From: Proteus vulgaris
Lineage (GTDB): Bacteria; Pseudomonadota; Gammaproteobacteria; Enterobacterales; Enterobacteriaceae
DNA length: 64,000 bases
NCBI RefSeq assembly: GCF_023100685.1
Contig: NZ_CP090064.1
Span: 620,001 to 684,000, forward strand
Direction of reading: 5' to 3'
Shown here: one piece after another, positions 20,087 through 29,962 of the stretch
How positions within the stretch are numbered: position 1 is the stretch's first letter
Layout: each line of letters starts with the position of its first letter
Made by a program: the position numbers and the translations under genes
Notes under the pieces: model-generated
Told to the model about the DNA's origin: nothing
Databases searched by the model: none
The model's input: the letters and a program-made list of their open reading frames with translations, nothing else

Positions 20087-20398
20087 ATGCAAGATCCTGC
20101 ATTATCACCTGAAGAGAATGAGCACTGGCTAAGATTTGTTGAGTTATTACAACATGCATTTGAGCAAGATGTGCACTTTCCTATTTTACAGCTTTTAATG
20201 ACACCTGATGAACGAAGTGCTTTGGCGACACGAGTACGCATTGTGCAAGAGCTAATGCGGGGAGACTTAAGTCAGCGTGAGCTAAAAGAAGAGCTAGGCG
20301 TTGGTATCGCCACTATTACTAGAGGCTCTAATAGCTTAAAAACGGCACCACATGAAGTGAAGTTATGGCTTGAAAAAGAGCTAATGACGAAAAAATAG
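20087..20398 (+). CDS. trpR: Trp operon repressor TrpR
   Basis: A tryptophan-dependent DNA-binding repressor of the trp, aroH, mtr and trpR promoters, acting as a dimer. It has 103 residues. The helix-turn-helix is recognisable as [20 protein letters not shown], preceded by the [21 protein letters not shown] core that forms the corepressor pocket. I chose ATG 20087, with GAGG at 20074-20077, over the in-frame GTG 20063, which would lie inside the operator. A terminator follows 30 bases later. Confidence 0.96.
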   Translation: MQDPALSPEENEHWLRFVELLQHAFEQDVHFPILQLLMTPDERSALATRVRIVQELMRGDLSQRELKEELGVGIATITRGSNSLKTAPHEVKLWLEKELMTKK

Positions 20399-20428
20399 TT
20401 GCATTATAATAATGTGAGCTAGAAAGAT

Positions 20429-20464
20429 AAAAAGCCATTTAATCAAATAATTAAATGGCTTTTT
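20429..20464. terminator. Bidirectional terminator between trpR and yjjX
   Basis: A 15-bp inverted repeat (AAAAAGCCATTTAAT / ATTAAATGGCTTTTT) with a six-base loop separates convergent genes and has A/T-runs suitable for both strands. Confidence 0.87.
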
Positions 20465-20505
20465 GCTTTCTTTATTTACCTAAAAAACACATATCAGATT
20501 AATTA

Positions 20506-21042
20506 TTAATCTTCTTTTTGATTGAGTTCTTTATAGATATCATGAGTTACTGGCACTAATGCCAAAACTAATGCTTGCTGGTAAACAGAAGTACGACTAA
20601 GTAGGCCATCGGTAAAATAACCAATTGCACCACCACGTTGTTTAATGTTGTCAATCTTAGTTAAGAAAGCCATTTCATCACCAAGCTCTCTGCCTTCACG
20701 GATCCCTTTTAAGATCTGCTCTGGTAGCATAAGACTTGCAGAGCGTGATTCGCCACGAATTTTTCCATGTTCGACAACAATCCAAGCAAAAGTCATATCA
20801 TCTTCAATACCGGCTTCAACACCTACCCAAAAATCTGCTTCAGGGCGAACTTGACGAGCTGCCATGACACGCTGACGTGCGCCAGTTCTCGTTTCTGTGT
20901 TTCCGATAGGTTGTTGTGGAACACGGCTATCGACATTAATATCTTCAATATCAAAGGTATCTTTACCGAACACTTGCTCAAAAGCGAGTTTTATCGCGTT
21001 GATTTTTGCTGGATTCGTAGTGGCTGCAATGACATGATACAT
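20506..21042 (-). CDS. yjjX: Inosine/xanthosine triphosphatase YjjX
   Basis: A house-cleaning NTPase of the YjjX/NTPase_I family that hydrolyses ITP and XTP (and other non-canonical NTPs). It has 178 residues. Landmarks are the N-terminal [32 protein letters not shown] and the acidic [15 protein letters not shown] is at 21042. It is divergent from gpmB with a 51-base gap, the same arrangement as in E. coli. Confidence 0.94.
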   Translation of the reverse strand: MYHVIAATTNPAKINAIKLAFEQVFGKDTFDIEDINVDSRVPQQPIGNTETRTGARQRVMAARQVRPEADFWVGVEAGIEDDMTFAWIVVEHGKIRGESRSASLMLPEQILKGIREGRELGDEMAFLTKIDNIKQRGGAIGYFTDGLLSRTSVYQQALVLALVPVTHDIYKELNQKED

Positions 21043-21093
21043 AATGAATTAATCATCCTTTGAAAAATTAGAGCAGTATAACGGAAAAAATGT

Positions 21094-21741
21094 ATGTTAC
21101 AGGTCTATCTTGTTCGCCACGGTGAAACTGAATGGAACGTGGCGAGACGTATTCAAGGGCAATCTGATAGCCCACTAACAGCAAATGGTGTGCGTCAAGC
21201 ACAGCAAGTTGCTGAAAAAGTAAAATCAGCAGGTATTACCCATATTATCTCAAGCGATCTTGGCCGTACTCGTCAAACGGCAGAAATCATTGCACAAGCT
21301 TGTGGTTGTGAAGTGATAACTGACTCACGTTTACGTGAACTCAATATGGGCGTTCTTGAACAGCGAGAGATCGCAACATTAAAGACACAAGAAGAGGCTT
21401 GGCGCAAGAGTTTGATTGATGGTACACCTGATGGACGAATTCCCCAAGGAGAATCAATGGCAGAATTAGCGAGCCGAATGCAGGCTGCGTTAAATCAATG
21501 CCTTGAGTTGCCCGAAAATAGCCGCCCATTATTAGTGAGCCATGGTATTGCATTAGGATGTTTGCTGAGTACCGTTTTGGGATTACCTGCATATGCAGAA
21601 CGTCGTTTAAGACTGCGTAATTGTTCAATTTCTCGTGTTGATTATCAAAACAGCCCTTGGCTTGCCAGTGGTTGGGTGATTGAAACGGCTGGAGATGTGA
21701 GTCATCTTACTGATACAGCATTAGATGAAGTTCAACGCTAA
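21094..21741 (+). CDS. gpmB: Histidine phosphatase superfamily protein GpmB
   Basis: 215 residues, the standard length. The phosphohistidine motif LVRHGETEWN (His9) and second catalytic His150 (LLVSHGIAL) are intact. It has long been annotated as a cofactor-independent-type phosphoglycerate mutase homologue; the E. coli relative (YtjC) acts as a phosphatase and its main substrate is not settled. ATG is at 21094. The ribosome site is weak (GGA). A terminator follows. Confidence 0.93.
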   Translation: MLQVYLVRHGETEWNVARRIQGQSDSPLTANGVRQAQQVAEKVKSAGITHIISSDLGRTRQTAEIIAQACGCEVITDSRLRELNMGVLEQREIATLKTQEEAWRKSLIDGTPDGRIPQGESMAELASRMQAALNQCLELPENSRPLLVSHGIALGCLLSTVLGLPAYAERRLRLRNCSISRVDYQNSPWLASGWVIETAGDVSHLTDTALDEVQR

Positions 21742-21746
21742 AAAAT

Positions 21747-21784
21747 AAAAGCTCTCTTTGACGTGACTATCAAGAGAGCTTTTT
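21747..21784. terminator. Terminator between gpmB and rob
   Basis: The inverted repeat AAAAGCTCTCTT / AAGAGAGCTTTT flanks a loop of about 14 bases and ends in a T-run. It probably serves both convergent genes, since rob stops two bases further on. Confidence 0.82.
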
Positions 21785-21785
21785 C

Positions 21786-22694
21786 TTATGCCGTTACATC
21801 TTCACGTTTAATGGGGATGTAATATTCAAAGCGTTCGATATGATCTTGTGGCTCTGTCACCATCTCATTGCTGTAACGCACATTTTTAAGATAGTATTTT
21901 TCGACGTCATAACCTTTACGGCGAGTTAGTCCCATTTTAGGTAAACAAACACCATAAATCAGGAATAAAAACTCCTGCATTGCCCCTCGTTTTGCCTCAC
22001 CTTCGAAATCAAAGCGAATGTAATCACCTCCTGCTAATGAGACTTCATGGGCTGCATCATCCTCAATAAATGTCGCATAATCAGGTTCAACAGCAGTGGT
22101 ATAAAGCACACGTTGCTCATCTTCATGTTCATCACTATGTTGTGCATGATGAAGGCCATAAACTTGGTGAGGAACCGCATTTATTTTGCTCATATAGTAA
22201 CGCCAGAATGTTTGGCGCATATCGGAACAAGCTTCAGCCCATTGCTCAAGTGTATGGCTACATGTTTGCTCAATACCAATAAGTTTTTTCTCAGGTAATT
22301 GTACAAATTCCCATTTTGGTAAATTTTGAGGATCTAAGGTAATAGGAGGACAAATTCCCACCGCGCACCATTCATCAGTACGACGATAAAGTGCTGGAGT
22401 TCTATCAAATTGCTTTTTAAAAGCACGGGTAAACGTCTGTTGGGAATCAAAACGATATTGCAAAGCAATGTCTAAAATGGGGCGGCTCGTTAAACGTAAT
22501 GCAACAGCCGCGCGAGATAGACGCCTTGAACGAATATAAGAACCAATCGCTTGTCCTGTAACTTCTTTAAACATGCGTTGTAAATGCCACTTGGAGTAAC
22601 CTGCTTTGGTTGCGACATTATCGAGGGATAATGGCTTATCGAGGTTACTATCAAGCCAAGCGAGCAAATCACGTATGATGTTGGTTTGATCCAT
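21786..22694 (-). CDS. rob: AraC-family regulator Rob
   Basis: A transcription activator of the MarA/SoxS/Rob regulon (efflux, redox and superoxide resistance). The N-terminal AraC DNA-binding domain (about 1-115) is almost identical to E. coli Rob: AGYSKWHLQRMFKEVTGQ and ALQYRFDSQQTFTRAFKKQF. The C-terminal GyrI-like domain (about 125-302) binds small ligands and is more divergent. At 302 residues it is slightly longer than the E. coli protein (289). ATG is at 22694. It is divergent from creA. Confidence 0.94.
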   Translation of the reverse strand: MDQTNIIRDLLAWLDSNLDKPLSLDNVATKAGYSKWHLQRMFKEVTGQAIGSYIRSRRLSRAAVALRLTSRPILDIALQYRFDSQQTFTRAFKKQFDRTPALYRRTDEWCAVGICPPITLDPQNLPKWEFVQLPEKKLIGIEQTCSHTLEQWAEACSDMRQTFWRYYMSKINAVPHQVYGLHHAQHSDEHEDEQRVLYTTAVEPDYATFIEDDAAHEVSLAGGDYIRFDFEGEAKRGAMQEFLFLIYGVCLPKMGLTRRKGYDVEKYYLKNVRYSNEMVTEPQDHIERFEYYIPIKREDVTA

Positions 22695-22897
22695 ACATCT
22701 CCCTTAGTCATATTCGTTTATTTATTGCGGTAGATGGTAAATAGCCTGAACATCTATAACAAGTTATATTGTTAGACAGTCGTAAAATATAGTCTTTTTC
22801 GGCGACTGATGTACACAAATTCTTCTATCAGTTAGCAAAAGATTGTTTTATTCTAGGCCTAATTATTCTCTCATCTTTTCAATGGAACAAAGTAAAT

Positions 22898-23374
22898 ATG
22901 TTAAATTTCAAAAAGATGCTAGCAGTGTCTATCTTACTCCCTTTTTCTTTTATGGCAAAAGCGGAAGAAATTGGTTACGTCGATACCGTATTTAAGTTTT
23001 TTGGTGCTAACCATAAAATTGTGATTGAAGCATTTGATGATCCTGAAGTTAAGAATGTGACTTGTTATTTAAGTCGTGCAAAAACAGGTGGGATCTCAGG
23101 AAGTCTAGGTCTTGCTGAAGATACGGCGGATGCGGCAATTTCTTGTCAGCAAGTGGGGCCTATTGAATTAAGTGAAAAGGTGATTAAAGGAAAAAACCGA
23201 GGTGATGTGGTTTTCCAAAAAAGAACATCTTTAGTCTTTAAAAAGCTTCAAGTTGTCCGTTTTTACGATAAAGAACGTCATGCACTGATTTACTTAACTT
23301 ATTCCGATAAGGTGATTGATGGCTCACCAAAAAATGCGATCAGTGCCGTGCCTATTATGCCGTGGAAAGAGTGA
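22898..23374 (+). CDS. creA: CreA family periplasmic protein
   Basis: 158 residues with a signal peptide (cleavage predicted after AKA at 22) and two Cys (in NVTCYLSR and AAISCQQVG) that could form a disulphide. It belongs to the CreA family, whose function is unknown. In E. coli it precedes creB-creC-creD. Here those genes are missing and arcA follows directly on the opposite strand, so only creA of the cre group is retained. ATG is at 22898. Confidence 0.92.
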   Translation: MLNFKKMLAVSILLPFSFMAKAEEIGYVDTVFKFFGANHKIVIEAFDDPEVKNVTCYLSRAKTGGISGSLGLAEDTADAAISCQQVGPIELSEKVIKGKNRGDVVFQKRTSLVFKKLQVVRFYDKERHALIYLTYSDKVIDGSPKNAISAVPIMPWKE

Positions 23375-23525
23375 TTTTTATTAATTGGATAACTTAATGA
23401 TTAATAAAATTAATATGAATAAGGTTTAAAATATTTTTTAAAAAATAGCTGTATTTTTTTTCAAAATAGTTGTTGAGATCAATTTTCATCTTTTGTTATT
23501 TTATTAATACGATGCTACATAAAAG

Positions 23526-23555
23526 AAAACCCCCGAATATATTCGGGGGTTTTTA
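23526..23555. terminator. Bidirectional terminator between creA and arcA
   Basis: The inverted repeat AAAACCCCCGAAT / ATTCGGGGGTTTT has a two-base centre and a T-run on both strands, and lies between convergent genes. Confidence 0.88.
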
Positions 23556-23583
23556 TTAGTTAAGTGTTTGAGATAAAATCAAA

Positions 23584-24300
23584 TCACTCGTCTAAATCAC
23601 CACAGAAACGATAACCTTCACCATGGATTGTAGCAATGATTTCAGGTGTATCTGGTGTAGATTCGAAATGCTTACGAATACGACGAATAGTAACGTCAAC
23701 AGTACGATCATGAGGTTTTAATTCACGGCCTGTCATTTTCTTCAGTAATTCTGCACGAGTTTGGATTTTTCCTGGATTCTCGCAGAAATGTAGCATCGCA
23801 CGAAATTCACTGCGTGGTAATTTGTATTGTTCACCAGCAGGGCTGATTAGTGAGCGACTGTTAATATCAAGCTCCCAACCATTGAATTTATAGCTTTCGA
23901 CTAAACGGCGTTCTTCTGTGCCATTAACTAAATTCATGGTGCGTGACAATAAGTTACGAGCACGAATCGTTAACTCACGAGGGTTAAATGGTTTAGTAAT
24001 GTAATCATCGGCACCAATTTCAAGGCCTAAGATTTTATCTACTTCATTATCACGACCTGTTAGGAACATTAATGCAACACTTGCCTGTTCGCGTAATTCA
24101 CGAGCCAGTAATAGCCCATTTTTACCAGGAAGGTTAATGTCCATAATAACCAGATTAATATCATGATCAGATAGAACATTGTGCATTTCGTTGCCATCAG
24201 TGGCTTCGTGTACGATATACCCTTCAGCTTCGAATATGCTTTTCAGGGTATTACGAGTAACTACTTCGTCTTCAACAATCAGAATGTGCGGGGTTTGCAT
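23584..24300 (-). CDS. arcA: Two-component response regulator ArcA
   Basis: A global regulator of respiratory and redox genes, phosphorylated by ArcB under low oxygen. It has 238 residues. The receiver domain (1-120) carries the phospho-acceptor Asp54 in [13 protein letters not shown] and Lys in [13 protein letters not shown]. The C-terminal OmpR-type winged helix includes [15 protein letters not shown] and [11 protein letters not shown]. It appears intact. Its upstream region carries an FNR-like site, in line with FNR activation of arcA in E. coli. Confidence 0.97.
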   Translation of the reverse strand: MQTPHILIVEDEVVTRNTLKSIFEAEGYIVHEATDGNEMHNVLSDHDINLVIMDINLPGKNGLLLARELREQASVALMFLTGRDNEVDKILGLEIGADDYITKPFNPRELTIRARNLLSRTMNLVNGTEERRLVESYKFNGWELDINSRSLISPAGEQYKLPRSEFRAMLHFCENPGKIQTRAELLKKMTGRELKPHDRTVDVTIRRIRKHFESTPDTPEIIATIHGEGYRFCGDLDE

Positions 24301-24565
24301 ATTTGCTACCTAAAATTACCAAAAATAGAAAAAGGAAATCTGTGTTTAACTTCTGTGTGTGCACTTGTGTGGTTATTCATTTTTGTTATTAGCACGTAAA
24401 AACTAGACCCAGATTGAAATTCGATAAATAACCATCACGTTATTACAAAAAAATTACGATTTTAATCGACAATGAACGCTAAAATCAGAATGCAAAACGC
24501 CCATAGTCTATTAACAGCAATATAACACCAGTTGTATTAAATACCATCTAAAAAGCTAACTTTTG

Positions 24566-24579
24566 TTGACACATATCAA
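24566..24579. promoter_or_regulatory. FNR-like site upstream of arcA
   Basis: TTGACACATATCAA matches the FNR consensus TTGATNNNNATCAA at 9 of 10 defined positions. It lies about 266 bases before the arcA start, where the long arcA leader would place its promoter. Known biology (FNR activates arcA in E. coli) supports it. It could also bind CRP weakly. Confidence 0.55.
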
Positions 24580-24888
24580 AATCAAGATAACAGCTTAACC
24601 CTGATTTCAATAGTTAACTATATAATTTGATTTATGTAATGTAAAAGAAAAATATATGTTAAATATAGTGGGGATTATTTTTTTTACCAGTTTTGTTACA
24701 CAAATTAAAGGAGCCTAAAATACCTTATTCCTTATAAAAGTACAAATATCCAAATAACCCCAAAATAGTAGCTTTATTTTCTTTGTTTATCCCTTTGTGA
24801 TAGGAATATCTATACTACAATAGAGGTAATGCTTGAAAAAATTTCACTTAAGTGACGGTTTATTTTTTGTGTAAAAAAAAGAAAAAAT

Positions 24889-24917
24889 TTGACATCTCTC
24901 TCGCTTTGCTTTAACCA
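24889..24917 (+). promoter_or_regulatory. Threonine operon promoter
   Basis: A consensus -35 TTGACA (24889-24894) is followed 16-17 bases later by TTAACC/TAACCA, the same unusual -10 region (CTTTAACCA) as the E. coli thrL promoter. The leader start codon is 40 bases downstream. Confidence 0.75.
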
Positions 24918-24956
24918 GTATATAGTCAAACTAAATTTGAGACAGACAGGATAGTT

Positions 24957-25040
24957 ATGCGTATTTACAGCCCAGCTAAAATGACAATTATTACCACCAC
25001 CACCGGAATTTTATATTGCGGGACGGGCTGTCGCATATAA
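24957..25040 (+). CDS. thrL: thr operon leader peptide
   Basis: A 27-residue leader peptide starting at ATG 24957 and ending at TAA 25038-25040. It contains six Thr codons (ACA, four consecutive ACC, ACG) and five Ile codons. Ribosome stalling on it reports charged tRNA-Thr and tRNA-Ile levels. It is longer than the 21-residue E. coli leader and has a different sequence, but keeps the function-defining Thr/Ile cluster. The attenuator hairpin and thrA follow. Confidence 0.9.
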   Translation: MRIYSPAKMTIITTTTGILYCGTGCRI

Positions 25041-25088
25041 AAAACGAAAATCGAAAAAGCCCGCATTGAGAAATGCGGGTTTTTTTTT
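25025..25088 (+). promoter_or_regulatory. Threonine attenuator (antiterminator and terminator)
   Basis: The terminator stem CCCGCATT (25060-25067) / AATGCGGG (25072-25079) is followed by nine T (25080-25088). The segment GGGCT at 25025-25029, inside the leader gene, can pair with AGCCC at 25058-25062 to form the competing antiterminator. This is the normal attenuation layout. Confidence 0.85.
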
Positions 25089-25111
25089 GGGTGAAAAATC
25101 AGGAGAGTTGT

Positions 25112-27571
25112 ATGCGAGTGTTAAAATTTGGGGGAACTTCAGTTGCCAATGCAGAGCGTGTGCTGAATGTTGCTGATATCGCTGAGAAAAAAAGAGAGCA
25201 AGGACAAGTCGCTCTTGTATTATCAGCACCAGCCAAAATAACGAATTATTTGGTTGCAATGATTGAAAAAACGGCAGAAGGCGAAGATCCTCTCACTCAA
25301 GTACGTGAAGCCGAACAAATTTTTGCCAATTTATTACAAGGTTTAAGAGAAAAACAGCCTGGTTTCGATTATGAGCGTTTAAAAGATAAAGTTGAGCGTG
25401 AATTTGCTGAAATTAGGCACATCCTTCATGGTATTTCTTTATTAGGTCAATGCCCTGATAGCATTAATGCAGCAATGATTTGTCGTGGTGAAAAGCTCTC
25501 TATCGCCATTATGGAGTCTGTTTTACAAGCTCGTGGCTATAATGTCACAGTTATTGATCCTGTAAAAAATTTACTTGCACAAGGTCACTATCTAGAATCT
25601 ACCGTTGATATTCCTGAATCTACTCGCCGTATCTTGGAACTTAATATCGCGAAAGACGATATGATTTTAATGGCTGGTTTTACTGCAGGTAATGAAAAAG
25701 ATGAACTGGTTGTATTAGGTCGCAATGGTTCAGACTACTCAGCCGCAGTATTAGCAGCCTGTCTGCGTGCTGAATGCTGTGAAATTTGGACTGATGTTGA
25801 CGGTGTTTATACTTGTGATCCTCGTTTAGTACCTGATGCTCGTTTATTGAAGGGCATGTCATATCAAGAGGCAATGGAACTGTCTTACTTCGGTGCTAAA
25901 GTTCTTCATCCTCGCACTATTGCTCCAATCGCTCAGTTCCAAATTCCTTGTTTGATTAAAAATACAGGTAATCCTGATGCACCGGGTACACTGATTGGCG
26001 ATGGTCAAAAAGATGAGAGTACTCCAGTTAAAGGGATCACTAACCTTAATAACATGGCAATGATCAACGTATCAGGCCCAGGTATGAAAGGTATGGTAGG
26101 GATGGCGGCTCGCGTATTCTCTGTGATGTCGAGAGCTGGTATTTCTGTTGTTCTTATTACACAGTCTTCTTCTGAATACAGCATCAGTTTTTGCGTACCA
26201 CAAAAAGAACTGATTAGAGCGCAAAAAGCATTATCAGATGAATTCTATTTAGAATTAAAAGATGGTGTACTTGATCCATTAGATATCATGGAAAACGTAG
26301 CGATAATCTCTGTCGTGGGTGATGGTATGCGTACACTGAAAGGGATTTCAGCGCGATTCTTCTCTGCGTTAACACGAGGCAATATTAATATTGTTGCCAT
26401 TGCTCAAGGTTCGTCTGAACGCTCTATTTCTGCAGTTATTGCCAACGACTCAGCAACTAATGCGGTACGTTTATGTCACCAAATGCTATTCAACACAAAT
26501 CAAATCGTTGAAGTTTTTGTGATTGGTGCGGGTGGTGTCGGTAATGCATTAATTGAACAAATTCATCGTCAACAGGCATGGTTGAAAAATAAGCATATCG
26601 ATCTTCGTGTATGTGGCATTGCTAATTCACGCGCCATGTTAACGAATATGCAAGGTATTGATTTAGATAATTGGCAACAAGCTTTAAAAGAAGCTAAAAC
26701 GCCGTTTAGTTTTAGTCAGCTTATTCGCTTAGAAAAAGAGTACCACTTCTTAAATCCTGTGATTGTTGATTGCACATCAAACGAGGAAATTGCGCAACAA
26801 TACGCAAATTTCTTACAAAATGGTTTTAATGTGGTTACACCAAACAAAAAAGCGAATACGCTGTCGATGGATTATTACTATCAAATCCGACAAGCCGCTG
26901 AAGCTTCACGTCGTAAATTTTTATATGACACTAATGTGGGTGCAGGTTTACCAGTTATTGAAAACCTACAGAACTTACTTAATGCAGGTGATGAGTTGGT
27001 TCAATTTAATGGTATTCTTTCAGGCTCACTCTCTTACATTTTTGGCCAGTTAGACGAAGGTAAGAGTTTGTCAGAAGCAACGTTTTCAGCGAAAGAAAAA
27101 GGTTTCACAGAACCTGATCCTCGTGATGATCTTTCGGGTATGGATGTTGCGCGTAAACTGCTGATTTTAGCCCGTGAAGCAGGTTATAAATTAGAGCTAA
27201 GTGATATCGATGTAGAGCCTGTGTTACCGACTTCATTTGACAGCACAGGTGATGTTGCAAGTTTCTTAAGTCGTTTACCTCAAGTTGATGTTGAATTTGA
27301 CGCTAAGGTCGAAGAAGCACAAAAAGCCGGTAAAGTATTACGCTATGTCGGTGTTATTAATGAAGGTCAATGCCAAGTTAAAATGATGGCTGTTGATGCT
27401 AATGATCCTCTGTTTAAAGTAAAAAATGGTGAAAATGCTTTAGCCTTTTACACTCGCTACTATCAGCCAATTCCATTAGTGTTGCGTGGATATGGTGCGG
27501 GTAATGATGTTACTGCTGCTGGAGTGTTTGCAGATGTATTACGTACCTTATCATGGAAATTGGGGGTTTAA
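25112..27571 (+). CDS. thrA: Bifunctional aspartokinase I / homoserine dehydrogenase I
   Basis: Catalyses the first step (aspartate to aspartyl-phosphate) and third step (aspartate semialdehyde to homoserine) of threonine synthesis and is feedback-inhibited by threonine. The kinase domain starts with [15 protein letters not shown]. The paired ACT regulatory domains lie about 310-460 ([20 protein letters not shown] and the second copy near [13 protein letters not shown]). The homoserine dehydrogenase domain begins at [16 protein letters not shown]. It has 819 residues, against 820 in E. coli. I chose ATG 25112, with AGGAGAG upstream, rather than an earlier in-frame start at 25073 that lies inside the attenuator. 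Confidence 0.97.
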   Translation: MRVLKFGGTSVANAERVLNVADIAEKKREQGQVALVLSAPAKITNYLVAMIEKTAEGEDPLTQVREAEQIFANLLQGLREKQPGFDYERLKDKVEREFAEIRHILHGISLLGQCPDSINAAMICRGEKLSIAIMESVLQARGYNVTVIDPVKNLLAQGHYLESTVDIPESTRRILELNIAKDDMILMAGFTAGNEKDELVVLGRNGSDYSAAVLAACLRAECCEIWTDVDGVYTCDPRLVPDARLLKGMSYQEAMELSYFGAKVLHPRTIAPIAQFQIPCLIKNTGNPDAPGTLIGDGQKDESTPVKGITNLNNMAMINVSGPGMKGMVGMAARVFSVMSRAGISVVLITQSSSEYSISFCVPQKELIRAQKALSDEFYLELKDGVLDPLDIMENVAIISVVGDGMRTLKGISARFFSALTRGNINIVAIAQGSSERSISAVIANDSATNAVRLCHQMLFNTNQIVEVFVIGAGGVGNALIEQIHRQQAWLKNKHIDLRVCGIANSRAMLTNMQGIDLDNWQQALKEAKTPFSFSQLIRLEKEYHFLNPVIVDCTSNEEIAQQYANFLQNGFNVVTPNKKANTLSMDYYYQIRQAAEASRRKFLYDTNVGAGLPVIENLQNLLNAGDELVQFNGILSGSLSYIFGQLDEGKSLSEATFSAKEKGFTEPDPRDDLSGMDVARKLLILAREAGYKLELSDIDVEPVLPTSFDSTGDVASFLSRLPQVDVEFDAKVEEAQKAGKVLRYVGVINEGQCQVKMMAVDANDPLFKVKNGENALAFYTRYYQPIPLVLRGYGAGNDVTAAGVFADVLRTLSWKLGV

Positions 27572-27573
27572 GC

Positions 27574-28503
27574 GTGGTTAAAGTTTATGCACCGGCATCA
27601 ATAGGTAACGTGAGTGTCGGGTTTGATGTTCTTGGCGCTGCGGTTTCACCTATTGATGGGCAATTGCTTGGCGATTGTGTCACCGTTGATGCCGCTTCAT
27701 CATTTACACTGGAAAGTAAAGGGCACTTTGTTAGCAAATTACCCGCTGATCCTAAACAAAATATTGTGTATCAATGTTGGCAGTTATTCTGTGAGAAACT
27801 AGGCAAAGAACTTCCTGTGGCAATGGTTTTAGAAAAAAATATGCCAATTGGTTCTGGTTTAGGATCAAGTGCTTGTTCGGTTGTTGCTGCATTAGTTGCA
27901 CTTAATGAATTCGCTAAAAAGCCTTTCAACGAAAGACAATTGTTATTAATGATGGGTGAATTGGAAGGGCGCATTTCAGGAAGTGTTCACTATGATAATG
28001 TTGCACCTTGCTATTTAGGCGGCCTACAACTTATTCTTGAACAAAATGGTATCATTTGCCAATCTGTACCTACATTTGAAGACTGGTACTGGGTAATGGC
28101 TTATCCAGGAATTAAAGTCTCTACTGCACAAGCCAGAGCCATATTACCAAAAGAATATGCTAAGGCAGATATCATTAATCACGGACGCTATTTATCTGGT
28201 TTTATTCATGCTTGTCATACTCAACAACCTGAATTAGCGGCAAATTTAATGAAAGATGTGATAGCTGAACCTTACCGCACTCAGTTGCTTCCAGGATTTG
28301 AAAAAGCCAGAGAAGCTTCACAAAAGAAAGGGGCATTGGCTTGTGGCATTTCAGGTTCAGGCCCTACTCTTTTTACCATTACTGATTCATTAGAAATCGC
28401 ACAAGACATGGCCGAATGGTTAAAACAATACTATGTACAAAACAGTGAAGGTTTTGTGCATATCTGCCGTTTAGATACGCGTGGCGCAAGACAGATAGGG
28501 TAA
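27574..28503 (+). CDS. thrB: Homoserine kinase
   Basis: Phosphorylates homoserine to O-phosphohomoserine. GHMP-kinase fold with the nucleotide loop [13 protein letters not shown] and the C-terminal [10 protein letters not shown] motif. It has 309 residues when started at GTG 27574, which lies two bases after the thrA stop and behind GGGGG at 27562-27566. The residues [20 protein letters not shown] match the family start. The upstream ATG 27553 lies inside thrA and adds seven unconserved residues. Confidence 0.96.
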   Translation: MVKVYAPASIGNVSVGFDVLGAAVSPIDGQLLGDCVTVDAASSFTLESKGHFVSKLPADPKQNIVYQCWQLFCEKLGKELPVAMVLEKNMPIGSGLGSSACSVVAALVALNEFAKKPFNERQLLLMMGELEGRISGSVHYDNVAPCYLGGLQLILEQNGIICQSVPTFEDWYWVMAYPGIKVSTAQARAILPKEYAKADIINHGRYLSGFIHACHTQQPELAANLMKDVIAEPYRTQLLPGFEKAREASQKKGALACGISGSGPTLFTITDSLEIAQDMAEWLKQYYVQNSEGFVHICRLDTRGARQIG

Positions 28504-28506
28504 GTC

Positions 28507-29799
28507 ATGAAATTATACAATTTGAAAGATAATCAAGAGCAAGTTAGCTTTGCTCAAGCGGTAAAGCAAGGTTTAGGTAAACACCAAGGTCTCTTTTTTC
28601 CACAGGACTTACCGTCGTTTTCTAAAGCTGAAATTGATGAATTATTAGCGCTTGATTTTGCAACACGCAGTAGCCGTATTTTAACGGCATTTATTGGTGA
28701 TGAAATTCCTGCTGATGTATTAGCAAAACGAATTAACACTGCATTTGCATTTCCTGCACCTGTGACTCAGGTTGAAGACGACATTAGTTGTTTAGAGCTT
28801 TTCCACGGCCCAACATTAGCATTTAAAGACTTTGGTGGCCGCTTTATGGCGCAGATGCTGTCAGAAGTTGCAGGCAATCAACCTGTAACCATTTTAACTG
28901 CAACATCTGGTGATACTGGTGCTGCCGTTGCTCATGCATTCTACAAATTAGAAAATGTACAAGTTGTTATTCTTTATCCTGAAGGCAAAATTAGCCCATT
29001 ACAGGAAAAATTGTTCTGTACATTAGGTGAAAATATTCACACTGTTGCAATTAAAGATGACTTCGATGCTTGCCAATCATTAGTAAAACAAGCTTTTGAT
29101 GATGAGTTCTTAAAGAAAACAATGTATTTGAACTCAGCAAACTCTATCAATATCAGCCGACTATTGGCTCAAATTTGTTATTACTTTGAAGCTGTTGCCC
29201 AAATTCCTGCTGAAAAACATGAACAACTCGTGATCTCTGTACCAAGTGGTAACTTTGGTGATTTAACTGCGGGTCTATTAGCTAAATCTTTAGGATTACC
29301 TGTTAAACGCTTTATTGCAGCAACAAACGTGAATGATACGGTCCCTCGCTATTTAGATAATGGTAAATGGGAACCTCACCGTACTATTGCAACACTTTCT
29401 AATGCAATGGATGTTAGCCAGCCTAATAACTGGCCACGTATTGAAGAATTGTACCGTCGTAAAGAGTGGGATCTCTCCGATTTATCTCATGGTGCTGTTA
29501 GTGATGAAACAACTGAAGAAACAGTACGTGAGCTTGCAAAAAAAGGTTATATTTCAGAGCCACATGCAGCTGTTGCTTATCGTTTATTACGTGATGAGCT
29601 TCAAGAGGGTGAATACGGTTTATTCTTAGGTACTGCACACCCAGCGAAGTTTAAAGAAAGTGTAGAGCGCATTTTAGGCGGTGAATTACCGCTTCCTAAA
29701 GAGCTTGCAGAGCGGGCTGATAAAGAACTGTTATCACATTTCTTACCAGCTGATTTTGCTCAATTACGTGCATTCTTACTTGAAAGAGCACCTAAGTAA
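28507..29799 (+). CDS. thrC: Threonine synthase
   Basis: A PLP-dependent enzyme converting O-phosphohomoserine to threonine, the last step of the operon's pathway. The PLP-binding Lys107 is in TLAFKDFGGR, and the phosphate-binding loop is SGDTGAA. It has 430 residues, against 428 in E. coli. It begins three bases after the thrB stop. A terminator follows, so the thr operon ends here. Confidence 0.97.
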   Translation: MKLYNLKDNQEQVSFAQAVKQGLGKHQGLFFPQDLPSFSKAEIDELLALDFATRSSRILTAFIGDEIPADVLAKRINTAFAFPAPVTQVEDDISCLELFHGPTLAFKDFGGRFMAQMLSEVAGNQPVTILTATSGDTGAAVAHAFYKLENVQVVILYPEGKISPLQEKLFCTLGENIHTVAIKDDFDACQSLVKQAFDDEFLKKTMYLNSANSINISRLLAQICYYFEAVAQIPAEKHEQLVISVPSGNFGDLTAGLLAKSLGLPVKRFIAATNVNDTVPRYLDNGKWEPHRTIATLSNAMDVSQPNNWPRIEELYRRKEWDLSDLSHGAVSDETTEETVRELAKKGYISEPHAAVAYRLLRDELQEGEYGLFLGTAHPAKFKESVERILGGELPLPKELAERADKELLSHFLPADFAQLRAFLLERAPK

Positions 29800-29833
29800 T
29801 CATTATTTTAAAAAATTAGATTTATATTTAATT

Positions 29834-29866
29834 AAATAGCTCAATATTTTATTGAGCTATTTTTTT
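29834..29866 (+). terminator. thr operon terminator
   Basis: A 13-bp inverted repeat (AAATAGCTCAATA / TATTGAGCTATTT) with a TTT loop is followed by T residues. Confidence 0.85.
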
Positions 29867-29962
29867 ATCTAAAATAGGAAAGTAAGTATTTAAAAAAAAT
29901 AAAAATTAATATATATATTTTATTTCCAGAAAGCAGTCTAATTAAATGTAAGGAAATTAAAT

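Larger units (their letters stand above)
24301..24956. other. Long divergent regulatory region arcA/thr
   Basis: 656 bases without a credible gene; E. coli has the small yjjY frame here and I see no equivalent. The region holds the arcA promoter area with an FNR-like site and, at its right end, the threonine operon promoter. Confidence 0.55.

Noticed and set aside
24301..24956. A yjjY-like small gene upstream of arcA
   Set aside because: No frame with a ribosome site or resemblance could be found; the region reads as regulatory.
25073..25111. Upstream in-frame start for thrA
   Set aside because: It lies inside the attenuator stem and T-run, and residue similarity begins at ATG 25112 behind AGGAGAG.
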